Source: an uncultured Bacteroides sp. (GTDB lineage Bacteria > Bacteroidota > Bacteroidia > Bacteroidales > Bacteroidaceae). Taken from it: DNA of 64,000 nt. Position numbers and translations under genes: made by a program. Below the pieces are notes generated by a model. That model was given only the letters and a program-made list of their open reading frames with translations, had not been told where the DNA came from and ran no database searches. The stretch's first letter is position 1. Every line of letters starts with the position of its first letter. The stretch lies in assembly GCA_944322285.1 (NCBI GenBank), contig CALUOR010000016.1:1-64000 (forward strand), in the 5' to 3' direction. Below are positions 1 to 9,819 of this stretch, in pieces.

Positions 1-180
1 GCCAAAGGTACGCATTTTATCGGATTATTTGGTATATGGAGTGCAAATTTTTTGAGTTCTTAATTTAATGTGCTAATATGTTAATGTGCCAATGTGCTAA
101 TGGGGCTGCGCTGTGTTTAATGGCACACAGATGACACTGATGAGACAGATTCACACATTTTTCTTTCGATGAATGCAATC

Positions 181-271
181 TGTCATGTCGAGCTTGTCGA
201 GACATCTCACGTAGCGCATGAGGAGGTCTTACATGAGACCCTTCGACTACGCTCAGGGTGACAAAATGATA
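181..271. repeat. REP-like imperfect palindrome (copy 1 of 3)
   Basis: The sequence opens TGTCATGTCGAGCTTGTCGA and closes with CTCAGGGTGACA. TGTCA pairs with TGACA, TCTCA with TGAGA, and the CGAG blocks with CTCG blocks, giving a long imperfect hairpin. Very similar sequence lies at 36075-36156, and a more divergent one at about 59914-59975. Its function is unknown; it behaves like a dispersed intergenic repeat. Confidence 0.6.
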
Positions 272-500
272 GCAACCTTACATTACGACACACCCTCTTG
301 ATTACTCTAATTCTTCATTCTTAATTCATCATTCTTCATTTAATAGATAAATTATCATTTTATTTTACATAAAGATTTAACATCTAATAAACCTTCGATG
401 CTTCAGTTGTTAACGAACGTATAAAATTGGAGCGTAAAATCCTTCAAATAATGTAATGATTTATATATCTCACTGATTATTAGCCGATTAGTTCCTTCAG

Positions 501-560
501 AAACACTGCGCTAATTGCGTTCAATCAGCGCAGTGTTTATACCAAAACAGCGCAGTGTTT
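501..560. repeat. Inverted and direct copies of AGCGCAGTGTTT
   Basis: AAACACTGCGCT at 501-512 is the exact reverse complement of AGCGCAGTGTTT at 527-538, and a second direct copy sits at 549-560. The left arm can pair with either right arm, so two hairpins exclude each other. The element lies about 100 bp past the stop codon of the tamB-like gene. It could therefore be a transcript end, but no T-run follows on either strand. Confidence 0.6.
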
Positions 561-656
561 GGGGTACAAACACTTAAGTATTTGAGCGGAAATAGTGCGC
601 TGATTTAGAGGCAAGAATGCGGCGACTTTGAAAACTGAGAAATGGCTTTACAAATA

Positions 657-3600
657 TCAGTCTTCCTTCTTCGGTCTCAGGCTTTTTATCCGGAAGAGTT
701 TCCAGCGTTTCCAAAACATCAGTTCACTCCACTTCTCGAAGTCTTTCTGGAAGATGATGCCGATGCCTTGCGTAGTGAGGTTGGTGCGGGTATAATAACG
801 GTCGTTCGTCTCGTTGTAGGCCTTCAGGCGAATTTCGCCCGAGCGGGTCACGAGCCATTCGGCCTCAAAGTCGCCCACAAAGTTGGTATTGGCCAAAGGA
901 TTGTCCCGATAGCCAAAGTTTCCGTTGATGAGCAGGCGGTTATTCAGCAAGCGGCCGGAAAGCATACCTTCGAACTCCATGTCGGTCCAGCCGCGCTCGC
1001 CGGTGCTGAAGTTGGTGCCCACGTTCCAATTATTATTATCGATGATTTGCGACAAAGCATTATTCAGCTGGCCGGACAAGGTGGAGGAAAGCACGCTGGA
1101 CATCATGTCTGAATTCTGCCCTGTGCCGAACGTCTCGGACGGATAGAATTTACCAATACCCAGCAAGTAAAGTATCTGCATGCTCATCTGTTCCTCGGTG
1201 GGAATATAGTTGCGCACCAGTGCTTCTATCTCATCCCGCTCGTTGGGCAATTCCAAATCGAGCTTGATGGCAGGAGCGGTTAATTGGCCCGTCAGGTTCA
1301 TGACACAATTCACCTTGACGTTGTTTTGCAGTTCCGGATAGTTACTTACATCGGGGATAAGGTCGCTAAGCGAGGCTGAGTTGACCGTATAGGTGGCCGC
1401 AATGTCGAGCATAGCATCTACGGGTTCGCCATTGAAGGTGATGGTGCTTCCGTCCTGAATGAGGAAATCCTTGCGGATGACCTCCTGAAGGCTGAACTTA
1501 TAGATGCCCTGATTGATACGGTAATTGCCGAAGAGACGTACATTGCCTTTGTTATAAAACTCCGTGCGCAGGCTTCCCGTACCGTTGGCACTGATATAGT
1601 CGCCTGCGGCTGGGTCCATAATGATGCGCATGGTAGCATCGGGCGTAGCTTCTACGATGAGATTCAGGCGGATATCCGTGTCACTCTCACGCTCCTCTTC
1701 GGCCTCCATGCGCCGGCGTACACGCTCGTAGGTGGAAAGCAGCACACTATCCTGCGTGACACGGCGCGGGGTTTTATCCACGAAACGGATAAACTGATTG
1801 CTGATGGCGGAAGTAACGTTATCCTTGATGTAGGTAAACGTAGTGCCCCGTCCTGTAGTCATGGCCACGTTGATATTAACCCCATCTACGGCATTTCCGG
1901 ATATTCCGGCATTTCCCGTGGCGTAGACGGTGCCATAAAAAGGGAAATCGAGCGACTCGCGGGTATTCATCAGCAACATGTCGCGCACATCGAACCGGAA
2001 GTCATAAGACAGGTTCTTAAAATGCCGGTAACGCAGATACCCGTTCATCGTGCCTTGATGCCCCCGGGTATCGTAGATACGGTTATTGTGGAAGGTCAGT
2101 CCTTCGGGCACTATCGTGATACTGTCCCGGACGGAGAAGGTGGTACCCAGCACATCTACCTTCAGCGAGGCGTCTCCGTAGACTTTCCCCTCCATGGTGA
2201 GTGCCTTGAACTTACCATAGAAATGAACATTACCCCATGCCCTTCCGTGGAATTCGGGCGTGATGCTCTGCATATAATAATGTATAAACTCCAAATTGGT
2301 GCCTCCGGCCTCTATCTGAAGATCGAGGGAGCTGGTAGGCTTAATGGGATAGATAAAGCCGTGCACATGGGTGCGGGCCGAGTCTCCCTCGCGGATGCGT
2401 GCGTCGAGGTAGATACCCTTCACATCGTGATGCCATTCGCCACGAATGTCGGCATCGCCCAGCAAGCCGTTGTTGATGCCCAAATCATGGATAAAGAGGT
2501 CGGTGGTCATGACCGGCTTTTTCAGCACCCCGCTGGCGTAAAGCGGCCCTGTAGCGTCACCCCGGAAGTTGACACCCAAGTCGGCAATATCGAATATGTA
2601 TCCGATGTTGATTTGTTGAAGGTCCAGGCGCACGGTATCCTGTGGCTGGTCGGACACAATGCCGTTGATACGCAGAAAACGCTTCTGATTAGTGAAGTGG
2701 AAGTCGTGCACATACACCTTGCCAGAGTCTATCACTACGCGAGCGGGATGGATGTTCCATAACGTGTCGCTGATAATGACATCGGTAGGTTTAATGTCGA
2801 TAACGGCCGCGAGAGGCGATTTTTGCGCAAAACGTGCCGTAGTGGCCAATCGTCCGCTATAGGTCACGGTGCTGCTATTCCCCCAGTCGAGGGTGGTCTG
2901 CAGGCTGTCGTTGCGGGCTATGGCGTTCAGAGCAATATTGACGGAGCCTTCCTCTTTGCGGTTGGTCAGGCGAAGTTTTGCCTGAAAGCTGTCTTCCGTA
3001 TTCTCGCACACAATCATACCTGACTCGATAAACTTATTCTTGTAGTGCAGGTGGGGGAAATAACCTTCCACACGAATGCGCTCCAGACGGTCATTGAAAT
3101 ATCCCTTGAACGTAGAATGAGTGTATACAGTCAGGGGTATCTGAAACATCGTGGAGAGAAGTTCGGTGTTGTAGATGTGCAGGTCGAAGGTGAAATTATT
3201 ATCCGTCCTTTTCCCTTTCTCCTCTCCCACCGGCACCAGTGAAGGGATGTATTGGTGTAGAATACGGGTGACGCTGGCAGGCAACGTGCGATACGAATAC
3301 TCGCCCACGATGCTTCCCTTCAGGAAAGCCGACTGTATGTCCAGTCGCTTGTGGCTTTCGTCCGGGCGGAGGGCCACCAGTTTAAAGTTGTCCATGAAAT
3401 AATCCCTCCCGGGCGAGGTGAAGCGCAGACTGTCTATGTTGATTTCTCCGTCCATCTCGTCAATGGCACCTCCGGTGAAATCGGCCTTTACCCGGACAGA
3501 GATATTTGCATCTTCATACTTGGGAGTCAGATGAAGGGCATGGGGGTTGAGATGGTCGATACGGGTCAGCACATTGAACGTGGGTGTCTGCCCGGAGATA

Positions 3601-5072
3601 TTAAAACTTCCATCCAACGCCAATGACGCATTGGGGTCATCCAAGGCAACCCTTCCGGTGAAACCTCCGTCCACATATTTTCCGTCCAAAGTGATTTGGC
3701 GGTATGTATAATCGCTATACGTCACGGACTCTATCATGCCCCGGGCAACGATGGTGGGGTATCGACCCGCATGATTCTGCCCGTCCACGCTTACGTTGAA
3801 GGTAATATCGCCCAACTTTTGGTCAGCCAAAAGAGTGCCCAGGTGGAAGTCCTGCGTCTTCAGGGAGCCGGAATAGGTCATGTTTCCCTGCTCTTTGTCC
3901 GAAGAAAATTTCAAGTCGGTGCGCAAAGTCCCCACATCAGTGCTCACTTGTCCGTACATCACCAGGTCCGTCAAAAATCCCGATACTTCGCCCGTAAAGC
4001 GTACATTGCCTATGCGCTCCAAGACGGGAGGAACGCCAGAGCCGCCCTTACTCAAGTTTTTATAGAAGAAGGACACGCCGTCTCGGTCGGCACGGAGGTT
4101 GGAAAGCTTGCCAAAGACATATGTATCCTCGGGGTGGGCCAAGTCCTGAAACAAAACATTGCCCAAGAGCGTGAAATGTTTTCCGGACGTAACGGAAAGG
4201 TAGGGACAATGCAGCTCGTTGAGCGTGCCTTCAGCACGCATTTCCACTTGCAAGGCATCGCGGAAAGAGGAGAAGGCCGGAACGAAGGCTTTCAGGTCGG
4301 CCAAAGTAACCTGCGAAGCGGGCATACGCGCCTCGAACCGGGCGTTGCGCGCAAAGTCTGAAACGGCTCCGCTCACGCTATCAAACTCCATTCGGATGGT
4401 GTCCATAGCCAATGTCGTGTGGGGAAGCTCGATGCCGAAGTTGGCTATCTGCAAGCCCCGGTTGTTTCCTATCAGCTTCAGGCTCAGGCGATCCAGCCGG
4501 AAACCAGAACATTCTTCGCGGAAACTCATGCGCTTGATGGAGGCGTTGATGGTATCGCCCGTAAGCGCTTTCAGGGAGATGCCGGCTATGATGTCGCGCA
4601 CGTGTATGTGACTGGCGTTGAACTTGCCGGGCGTACGGGCCTCGGAAAGCACATGGTAGCTCAACTGGCCACGCCTTATCAAAAGCGCGTTGATGCGCAA
4701 ATCCAGGCTGGGCGGCTCCTTGCGGAGCGTATCTTTGGAGGCGAAAGCGTCTATCACGAACTGGAAGTTGGGAGGCGAATCCGGAGTGGACTTCTCCAGC
4801 TGAATATCGAACCCGAAGAGCTGGATATTGCTGATGGATATCTTGCCCTTGAAGAGGGGCAGAATATCGAACTTGGCGGAGAGACGGGCTGCCTTCAGCA
4901 TTTCCTTGCCCGAGCGGTCGTGCAGAAGCAAGTCGCTGATAATGACGCGGTTCAGCACGCCCATATCGACGCGCCCTATCCGTAATTCTGCGCCCAACAC
5001 CTTGGACAGCTCGGCGGATACCCACACGGACATCCGTTGCTGTACAACGGACATGTTCAGCAAGACGGTCAT
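657..5072 (-). CDS. tamB: TamB-like translocation/assembly module protein
   Basis: This 1471-residue protein is mostly beta-rich AsmA/TamB-like repeats. It ends in the conserved C-terminal DUF490 (TamB) region, with the pattern LYLLGIGKFYP at about residue 1300. The family is anchored in the inner membrane and spans the periplasm, where it helps outer-membrane assembly or lipid transfer. The first ATG/GTG/TTG of the frame is at 5072, but it cuts through the expected N-terminal membrane helix. The in-frame codons upstream, from an ATC at 5135-5133, encode KKLKQTLRW followed by a hydrophobic stretch. True initiation may therefore be at ATC, giving 1492 residues. It is divergent from tsaD, as in related genomes. 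Confidence 0.9.
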   Translation of the reverse strand: MTVLLNMSVVQQRMSVWVSAELSKVLGAELRIGRVDMGVLNRVIISDLLLHDRSGKEMLKAARLSAKFDILPLFKGKISISNIQLFGFDIQLEKSTPDSPPNFQFVIDAFASKDTLRKEPPSLDLRINALLIRRGQLSYHVLSEARTPGKFNASHIHVRDIIAGISLKALTGDTINASIKRMSFREECSGFRLDRLSLKLIGNNRGLQIANFGIELPHTTLAMDTIRMEFDSVSGAVSDFARNARFEARMPASQVTLADLKAFVPAFSSFRDALQVEMRAEGTLNELHCPYLSVTSGKHFTLLGNVLFQDLAHPEDTYVFGKLSNLRADRDGVSFFYKNLSKGGSGVPPVLERIGNVRFTGEVSGFLTDLVMYGQVSTDVGTLRTDLKFSSDKEQGNMTYSGSLKTQDFHLGTLLADQKLGDITFNVSVDGQNHAGRYPTIVARGMIESVTYSDYTYRQITLDGKYVDGGFTGRVALDDPNASLALDGSFNISGQTPTFNVLTRIDHLNPHALHLTPKYEDANISVRVKADFTGGAIDEMDGEINIDSLRFTSPGRDYFMDNFKLVALRPDESHKRLDIQSAFLKGSIVGEYSYRTLPASVTRILHQYIPSLVPVGEEKGKRTDNNFTFDLHIYNTELLSTMFQIPLTVYTHSTFKGYFNDRLERIRVEGYFPHLHYKNKFIESGMIVCENTEDSFQAKLRLTNRKEEGSVNIALNAIARNDSLQTTLDWGNSSTVTYSGRLATTARFAQKSPLAAVIDIKPTDVIISDTLWNIHPARVVIDSGKVYVHDFHFTNQKRFLRINGIVSDQPQDTVRLDLQQINIGYIFDIADLGVNFRGDATGPLYASGVLKKPVMTTDLFIHDLGINNGLLGDADIRGEWHHDVKGIYLDARIREGDSARTHVHGFIYPIKPTSSLDLQIEAGGTNLEFIHYYMQSITPEFHGRAWGNVHFYGKFKALTMEGKVYGDASLKVDVLGTTFSVRDSITIVPEGLTFHNNRIYDTRGHQGTMNGYLRYRHFKNLSYDFRFDVRDMLLMNTRESLDFPFYGTVYATGNAGISGNAVDGVNINVAMTTGRGTTFTYIKDNVTSAISNQFIRFVDKTPRRVTQDSVLLSTYERVRRRMEAEEERESDTDIRLNLIVEATPDATMRIIMDPAAGDYISANGTGSLRTEFYNKGNVRLFGNYRINQGIYKFSLQEVIRKDFLIQDGSTITFNGEPVDAMLDIAATYTVNSASLSDLIPDVSNYPELQNNVKVNCVMNLTGQLTAPAIKLDLELPNERDEIEALVRNYIPTEEQMSMQILYLLGIGKFYPSETFGTGQNSDMMSSVLSSTLSGQLNNALSQIIDNNNWNVGTNFSTGERGWTDMEFEGMLSGRLLNNRLLINGNFGYRDNPLANTNFVGDFEAEWLVTRSGEIRLKAYNETNDRYYTRTNLTTQGIGIIFQKDFEKWSELMFWKRWKLFRIKSLRPKKED

Positions 5073-5162
5073 GCCGATATACAGGCTTAGAGCGATACCG
5101 ACAATCCAGCGCAGAGTTTGTTTGAGCTTCTTGATAAGGCGTTAATTTTTATATTTTGCGAA

Positions 5163-5170
5163 CAAAAATA
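5163..5170 (-). promoter_or_regulatory. Candidate -7 box for the tamB-like gene
   Basis: The minus strand reads TATTTTTG, a match to TAnnTTTG. It predicts a transcript start near 5156, only about 20 bases before the ATC codon at 5135 but more than 80 bases before the ATG at 5072. I see no good -33 box. Confidence 0.45.
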
Positions 5171-5203
5171 CAGAATAATACTTTTCCATACTACTTTTAT
5201 CAC

Positions 5204-5211
5204 TACTTTTG
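5204..5211 (+). promoter_or_regulatory. Candidate -7 box for tsaD
   Basis: The sequence TACTTTTG matches TAnnTTTG and lies 24 bp before the tsaD ATG. The -33 region is not recognisable. Confidence 0.5.
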
Positions 5212-5235
5212 CAGGGATTAAACGTAAAAAACACT

Positions 5236-6255
5236 ATGAGTACAATAATATTAGGTATAGAAAGCTCTTGCGACGACACTTCGGCAGCCGTGATAAAGGA
5301 CGGTTATCTGCTCTCCAACGTAGTGGCCAGCCAGGCTGTGCACGAAGCATACGGGGGCGTAGTGCCCGAACTTGCCTCACGCGCCCATCAGCAGAACATC
5401 GTGCCCGTGGTGCACGAAGCCTTGAAGCGGGCGGGAGTGACGAAAGAAGAATTGAGCGCCGTGGCTTTTACCCGAGGTCCCGGACTGATGGGCTCGTTGC
5501 TCGTAGGCGTGTCCTTTGCCAAAGGATTCGCACGTGCGTTGGGAATCCCCATGATAGACGTTAACCACCTGACGGGACACGTGTTAGCCCATTTCATTAA
5601 AGTGGAAGGCGAGGACAATGTGCAACCCCATTTTCCTTTCCTCTGCCTCTTGGTGTCCGGAGGAAACTCCCAAATCATCTTAGTGAAAGCCTACAACGAC
5701 ATGGAGATATTGGGACAAACCATAGACGATGCCGCGGGCGAGGCCATAGACAAATGCTCCAAAGTCATGGGACTGGGTTATCCGGGAGGCCCCATCATCG
5801 ACAAACTGGCTCGCCAGGGAAATCCGAAAGCCTTTACTTTCAGCAAGCCCCACATACCCGGTCTGGATTACAGCTTTAGCGGGCTAAAGACCTCTTTCCT
5901 GTATTCCTTGCGTGAATGGGTGAAGGAAGAACCCGATTTCATCGAGCATCATAAGACGGACTTGGCCGCCTCACTTGAAGCCACCATCGTGGACATTCTG
6001 ATGGACAAACTTCGCAAGGCCGCCAAGCAATATCAGATAAAAGAGATAGCCGTGGCGGGAGGTGTGTCGGCCAACAATGGCTTGCGCAACGCTTTCCGCG
6101 AACATGCCGCCAAATACGGGTGGGACATTTTCATACCGAAGTTCAGCTACACCACGGACAATGCCGCCATGATAGCCATCACGGGTTACTTCAAGTACCT
6201 GGACAAGGATTTTTGTCCGATGGATGCGCCGGCTTATTCGCGGGTGACGCTATAA
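5236..6255 (+). CDS. tsaD: tRNA N6-threonylcarbamoyladenosine transferase TsaD
   Basis: TsaD transfers the threonylcarbamoyl group from TC-AMP to A37 of tRNAs that read ANN codons, in a complex with TsaB and TsaE. The 339-residue length is typical. The N-terminal GIESSCDDT motif, the HLTGH-type metal ligands near residue 115, and VAGGVSANNGLR near residue 280 are all present. I chose the ATG at 5236 because it yields the standard MSTIILGIESS start and lies just after the promoter; an in-frame codon at 5209 would fall inside the promoter. The next gene follows by 41 bp and may be co-transcribed. Confidence 0.97.
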   Translation: MSTIILGIESSCDDTSAAVIKDGYLLSNVVASQAVHEAYGGVVPELASRAHQQNIVPVVHEALKRAGVTKEELSAVAFTRGPGLMGSLLVGVSFAKGFARALGIPMIDVNHLTGHVLAHFIKVEGEDNVQPHFPFLCLLVSGGNSQIILVKAYNDMEILGQTIDDAAGEAIDKCSKVMGLGYPGGPIIDKLARQGNPKAFTFSKPHIPGLDYSFSGLKTSFLYSLREWVKEEPDFIEHHKTDLAASLEATIVDILMDKLRKAAKQYQIKEIAVAGGVSANNGLRNAFREHAAKYGWDIFIPKFSYTTDNAAMIAITGYFKYLDKDFCPMDAPAYSRVTL

Positions 6256-6296
6256 GGATAAAACAACCCTTTCGTTCATAAATAACAAAGATAAAA

Positions 6297-8366
6297 ATGA
6301 GAAAGATTTCTTGGAGAATAGTCCCTGCCATGTTCAGTGCGCTCCTCCTTTGGAGTTGTGACAATCCTAAGCAAGTAACTTATGAAGTTGACCCTAAGAC
6401 AGGTGCATTGATGGAACTTTCCCTGCCGGGAGACACCGCCATGAACTGGATTATGCGTGCCGATGGCTCCCAATACGAGTGGGTCGACGCCCGCTATGGA
6501 TGGGGGCTTGGACAATTCTTCGCAAAAGGGACGGAAAAGTTCTGGGAAATCCCCGTCAAAGTTTGGACAAGTGGTGAAGGAATGTCTGCCGTATACCAAG
6601 TAGACGGTATCGAGATAAACGTATCCCGCTCATGGGATAAGGAGGGAAATCTGAAAGAAACCTATCGCTTCACCAATACAAGCGATGAAAAGGCTGAATT
6701 GAGCGACATAGCCATCAATACGCCCTTCAACGACAACTATCCGGATGCACGCACTTGCTATGAAGCCCGTTGCAACGCCCACCTATGGGATGGAGAAGAC
6801 GATGCGTACGTCTTCTGCACACGCATGAGCGGAGCGGAAGGCGGATTGGGGCTTGTCCTTCAGGAAGGGGCTATCGACGGATATGAGGTGCGGGAACGTT
6901 CCTCGCAAACCGGAAGCTCCAACTTTAGGGGCGTAATTCAGTTGAACCCACGCGACAAAGTTCTTAATCCGGGAGAAAGCTACACCGTCAGCTGGCTGAT
7001 ATTCCCCGCTTCCGATTGGAATGACTTTCAGACGAAAGCCATCGCGAACGGATTGGTTATGGCACAAGCCGATTCCTACGTGGCCGAGGTGGGAGATACG
7101 CTCAGCGTGTCTTTCCGAAGCAACCAGCCCACTTTGAAAGGGCGGCTTTTGCTCAACGGAAAAGAAGTGGCTATAGTGAGCGGGGCAGACATCCATTACA
7201 CGACCACGGTGCAGGCTCCCGGCGAACAGGTGTTCACCTTATTATATAATGAAGATAAGAAACGTACGCGGGTAGAATGTCTCGGCATAAGCGATTATGA
7301 CACGCTGGTGAACCGCCGGTGCCAATTCATAGCCCGCCACCAACAATTCAACAAGCCGGGCGACCCCAGGGACGGCGCATTTATCGTCTATGATAACGAA
7401 ACGGAGTCTTTATACGTCAATGGAGAAACAGGCCGTGCGCGCTCCGATTGCGATGAAGCACGCGAAAGGGTATGTATGGGCATTCTTCTTGCCCGCCAGT
7501 ACCAACGGACATCGGACCCGGAACTGATGCATGCCTTGGGGAAATATGTGAAATTTGTCCGTCGCATTCAGATGGCGGATTATAAGACTTTCTCTACTCC
7601 GGACTTCAAGAGCAAACACAGGGGTTACAATTATCCTTGGGTGGCCGATTTTTGGTTTACCATGTTTCAAGTGACAGGCGATAGGAAGTATCTGAAAGAT
7701 GGCTATGGGACATTACGCGCCCTGGTCCGTCATTTCAAGCATGGTTTCTATTGCATCAATATTCCCACATACGGATATACCCTCTTGAAGGATAATGGCT
7801 TTACCGCAGAAGCAGACACCTTGCTTGCCGATTTTAAAGCTATGGCGGATACTTTCTACGAAAACGGGCCGTATTACCCCACCTCGGAAGTGAACTACGA
7901 GCAAAGCATTGTTGCTCCTTCCATCATTCATTTGCTGAATGTTTACTTATTGACCGGTGATAACAAATACTTGCAAGGCGCTGAAAGCCAGCTTCCTTTG
8001 CTTGAATCATTCGGTGGACGTCAGCCCAGTTATCATCTGAATGAAATAGCCATCCGCCATTGGGACGGCTACTGGTTCGGGAAAGACCAGGTATGGGGAG
8101 ATACCTTTCCACACTATTGGAGCACATTGACCGGTGTAGCCTATCGCCTTTACGCTAAAGCTACCGGCAAGCAGGAATATGCCGAACGAGCTATGAATAT
8201 CTTCCGGAATAACCTTTGCCTGTTTACTGAAGACGGCCGAGGAAGTTGTGCCTATGTCTATCCTCAGAAAGTAAACGGAAAGAAAGCGCATTTTTATGAC
8301 CCGTTTGCCAATGACCAAGATTGGGCCATGGTATTCTGGCTGGAATATGGAGTCGCCAAACAATAA
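6297..8366 (+). CDS. Large lipoprotein, six-hairpin glycosidase-like
   Basis: This is a 689-residue exported lipoprotein. A short signal peptide ends in the lipobox LLWSC (Cys21), followed by CDN, so the protein is probably attached to a membrane. Residues 30-350 look beta-rich. Residues 360-689 look helical, with repeated aromatic motifs such as [13 protein letters not shown], which suggests an alpha/alpha toroid like six-hairpin glycosidases. I cannot place it in a named CAZy family and see no confident catalytic pair. It sits between tsaD and the cinA-like gene with a 5-bp gap to the latter. Assignment as carbohydrate-active is inference from fold-like features. Confidence 0.75.
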   Translation: MRKISWRIVPAMFSALLLWSCDNPKQVTYEVDPKTGALMELSLPGDTAMNWIMRADGSQYEWVDARYGWGLGQFFAKGTEKFWEIPVKVWTSGEGMSAVYQVDGIEINVSRSWDKEGNLKETYRFTNTSDEKAELSDIAINTPFNDNYPDARTCYEARCNAHLWDGEDDAYVFCTRMSGAEGGLGLVLQEGAIDGYEVRERSSQTGSSNFRGVIQLNPRDKVLNPGESYTVSWLIFPASDWNDFQTKAIANGLVMAQADSYVAEVGDTLSVSFRSNQPTLKGRLLLNGKEVAIVSGADIHYTTTVQAPGEQVFTLLYNEDKKRTRVECLGISDYDTLVNRRCQFIARHQQFNKPGDPRDGAFIVYDNETESLYVNGETGRARSDCDEARERVCMGILLARQYQRTSDPELMHALGKYVKFVRRIQMADYKTFSTPDFKSKHRGYNYPWVADFWFTMFQVTGDRKYLKDGYGTLRALVRHFKHGFYCINIPTYGYTLLKDNGFTAEADTLLADFKAMADTFYENGPYYPTSEVNYEQSIVAPSIIHLLNVYLLTGDNKYLQGAESQLPLLESFGGRQPSYHLNEIAIRHWDGYWFGKDQVWGDTFPHYWSTLTGVAYRLYAKATGKQEYAERAMNIFRNNLCLFTEDGRGSCAYVYPQKVNGKKAHFYDPFANDQDWAMVFWLEYGVAKQ

Positions 8367-8371
8367 CAAAT

Positions 8372-8845
8372 ATGAAAATGAAAATTGAAGAAGAATTAGG
8401 CTCGGCATTGCGGGCCCAGAAAATCACCCTTTCCACCGCAGAAAGTTGCACCGGAGGAAGCATTGCGGCACTCATTACCTCCGTGCCGGGAAGTTCGGCC
8501 TACTTTAAAGGAGGGATCGTGGCCTACTCCAACGAAGTGAAAGAAAACCTGCTGCACGTATCGCCGGAAACACTTGAAAAGTATGGTGCGGTGAGCCGCG
8601 AAACCGTCATGGAAATGGTGACGGGTGCGATGAAAACGCTGAAAACCGATTGTGCTGTGGCCACATCGGGTATTGCTGGTCCTGGGGGAGGCACATTGGA
8701 GAAACCGGTAGGCACCATTTGGATAGCCGTTGCCTATAAAGATGAAATTATAACCATGCAGCGAAGCGAAAACTACGGAAGAGAGTGCAATGTGCAGATT
8801 GCCGTCCAAAACGCCCTTGAATTGCTTCTATATTTGATTCAATAG
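8372..8845 (+). CDS. CinA-type nicotinamide-nucleotide amidohydrolase
   Basis: This 157-residue protein consists of the CinA C-terminal domain alone, the PncC type. Such enzymes deamidate nicotinamide mononucleotide to nicotinic acid mononucleotide in NAD recycling. The motifs [15 protein letters not shown] near residue 20 and [11 protein letters not shown] near residue 100 are diagnostic. I chose the ATG at 8372, five bases after the stop of the upstream lipoprotein; a second ATG at 8378 is equally possible. The short form without the N-terminal molybdopterin-binding-like domain is common in Bacteroidetes. Confidence 0.93.
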   Translation: MKMKIEEELGSALRAQKITLSTAESCTGGSIAALITSVPGSSAYFKGGIVAYSNEVKENLLHVSPETLEKYGAVSRETVMEMVTGAMKTLKTDCAVATSGIAGPGGGTLEKPVGTIWIAVAYKDEIITMQRSENYGRECNVQIAVQNALELLLYLIQ

Positions 8846-8886
8846 CGAAAAAATGCTATACTACAGAGAATTATTTGCTGAAAAAC

Positions 8887-8917
8887 TTGTTTCGTAACAA
8901 TAAAAGTACTTACTTTG
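8887..8917 (+). promoter_or_regulatory. Candidate promoter for rpmB-rpmG-DUF4295
   Basis: TTG at 8887-8889 is followed after 20 bp by TTACTTTG at 8910-8917, a one-mismatch form of TAnnTTTG. This precedes the rpmB ATG by about 50 bp. Confidence 0.45.
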
Positions 8918-8966
8918 CGCTCTGTTTGAAATAAGCATAGATAAAAACTATAAAATAGAGATAGAA

Positions 8967-9227
8967 ATGTCGAAGATTTGTCAAATTACCGGAAAGAAAG
9001 CCATGGTTGGCAACAATGTTTCACACTCAAAAAGAAGAACCAAAAGAACTTTTGACGTGAACTTGTTTACGAAAAAATTCTATTATGTAGAACAAGACTG
9101 CTGGATCAGCTTAAAGCTGAGTGCTGCCGGTCTGCGCGTTATCAACAAGAAAGGCCTGGACGCTGCCTTGAACGATGCTGTGGCTAAAGGGTATTGTGAT
9201 TGGAAAACCATTAAAGTAATTGGTTAA
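8967..9227 (+). CDS. rpmB: 50S ribosomal protein L28
   Basis: This 86-residue protein matches bacterial L28 over its whole length, starting [21 protein letters not shown] and containing a lysine/arginine-rich middle. It is part of the large ribosomal subunit. It heads a three-gene ribosomal cluster with rpmG 22 bp downstream and a DUF4295 gene after that, an arrangement found across Bacteroidetes. No zinc-binding CxxC pairs are visible. Confidence 0.97.
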   Translation: MSKICQITGKKAMVGNNVSHSKRRTKRTFDVNLFTKKFYYVEQDCWISLKLSAAGLRVINKKGLDAALNDAVAKGYCDWKTIKVIG

Positions 9228-9249
9228 AAAGTAGAGGAGATTTAGGAAG

Positions 9250-9438
9250 ATGGCAAAGAAAGCTAAAGGTAACAGAGTACAGGTGATATTGGAATGTACG
9301 GAGCACAAAGATAGTGGCATGCCGGGCACTTCACGTTACATCACGACCAAAAACAGAAAGAATACAACTGAAAGATTGGAACTGAAGAAGTACAATCCCA
9401 TTCTGAAGAGAGTAACCGTACACAGAGAAATTAAATAA
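9250..9438 (+). CDS. rpmG: 50S ribosomal protein L33
   Basis: This 62-residue L33 begins [20 protein letters not shown] and ends with the typical [17 protein letters not shown] pattern. It lacks the CxxC pairs of zinc-binding L33 (a single Cys is present), so it is probably a zinc-independent form. It lies between rpmB and the DUF4295 gene and is very likely co-transcribed with both. Confidence 0.96.
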   Translation: MAKKAKGNRVQVILECTEHKDSGMPGTSRYITTKNRKNTTERLELKKYNPILKRVTVHREIK

Positions 9439-9456
9439 TTAAAGAGCGAATAACCT

Positions 9457-9615
9457 ATGGCAAAGAAAACAGTAGCAAGTTTGCACGAAGGCTCTAAAGA
9501 AGGTCGTGCATATACAAAGGTTATCAAGATGGTAAAGTCACCGAAGACGGGTGCTTACGTTTTTGATGAACAAATGGTTCCGAACGAAAAAGTACAGGAC
9601 TTTTTCAAGAAATAA
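9457..9615 (+). CDS. DUF4295 domain protein, ribosome-linked
   Basis: This 52-residue basic protein begins MAKKTVASLHEGSKEGRAYT and ends VQDFFKK. It matches DUF4295, a Bacteroidetes-specific family regularly encoded straight after rpmB and rpmG. Its small size, basic charge and neighbours suggest a ribosome-associated role, but its function is not established. It starts 18 bp after the rpmG stop, and a strong terminator follows. Confidence 0.93.
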   Translation: MAKKTVASLHEGSKEGRAYTKVIKMVKSPKTGAYVFDEQMVPNEKVQDFFKK

Positions 9616-9650
9616 AAAAGAACAATCAACCTTATATAGGTGTTGATGAT

Positions 9651-9690
9651 AAAATCCTCTTGCCGGACTTTTCCCGCAAGAGGATTTTTT
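9651..9690 (+). terminator. Rho-independent terminator of rpmB-rpmG-DUF4295
   Basis: AATCCTCTTGC at 9653-9663 pairs with GCAAGAGGATT at 9676-9686 around a 12-nt loop and is followed by a T-run. It lies 35 bp after the DUF4295 stop. Confidence 0.9.
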
Positions 9691-9763
9691 CGTTCTCCTC
9701 TATTTCTCCCTATGTTAGCCGAAAAAACACAGAGGAAACTATCCGTATAAACAAATTATTCCG

Positions 9764-9771
9764 TATTTTTG
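9764..9771 (+). promoter_or_regulatory. Candidate -7 box for the OPT transporter operon
   Basis: TATTTTTG matches TAnnTTTG and lies 48 bp before the ATG at 9820. No clear -33 element is visible. Confidence 0.45.
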
Positions 9772-9819
9772 GCTTCTAAAAAATAATACGAATAATTACA
9801 AAGAAATTTTTTCAGAATT

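Larger units (their letters stand above)
1..656. other. Gene-free left edge with short repeats
   Basis: I see no convincing gene here. Positions 3-10 read TACCTTTG on the minus strand, which fits a Bacteroidetes -7 box for a gene lying left of the window. Positions 68-101 hold near-direct repeats of AATGTGCTAATG. Positions 306-340 contain ATTCTTCATTCTTAATTC-like sequence of the kind seen in other spacers of this window. The only long plus-strand frame, from 642, is antisense to the tamB-like gene. Confidence 0.6.

Noticed and set aside
4219-5145. Plus-strand frames opposite the tamB-like gene 5' region
   Set aside because: They are antisense shadows with no start signals or recognisable domains.
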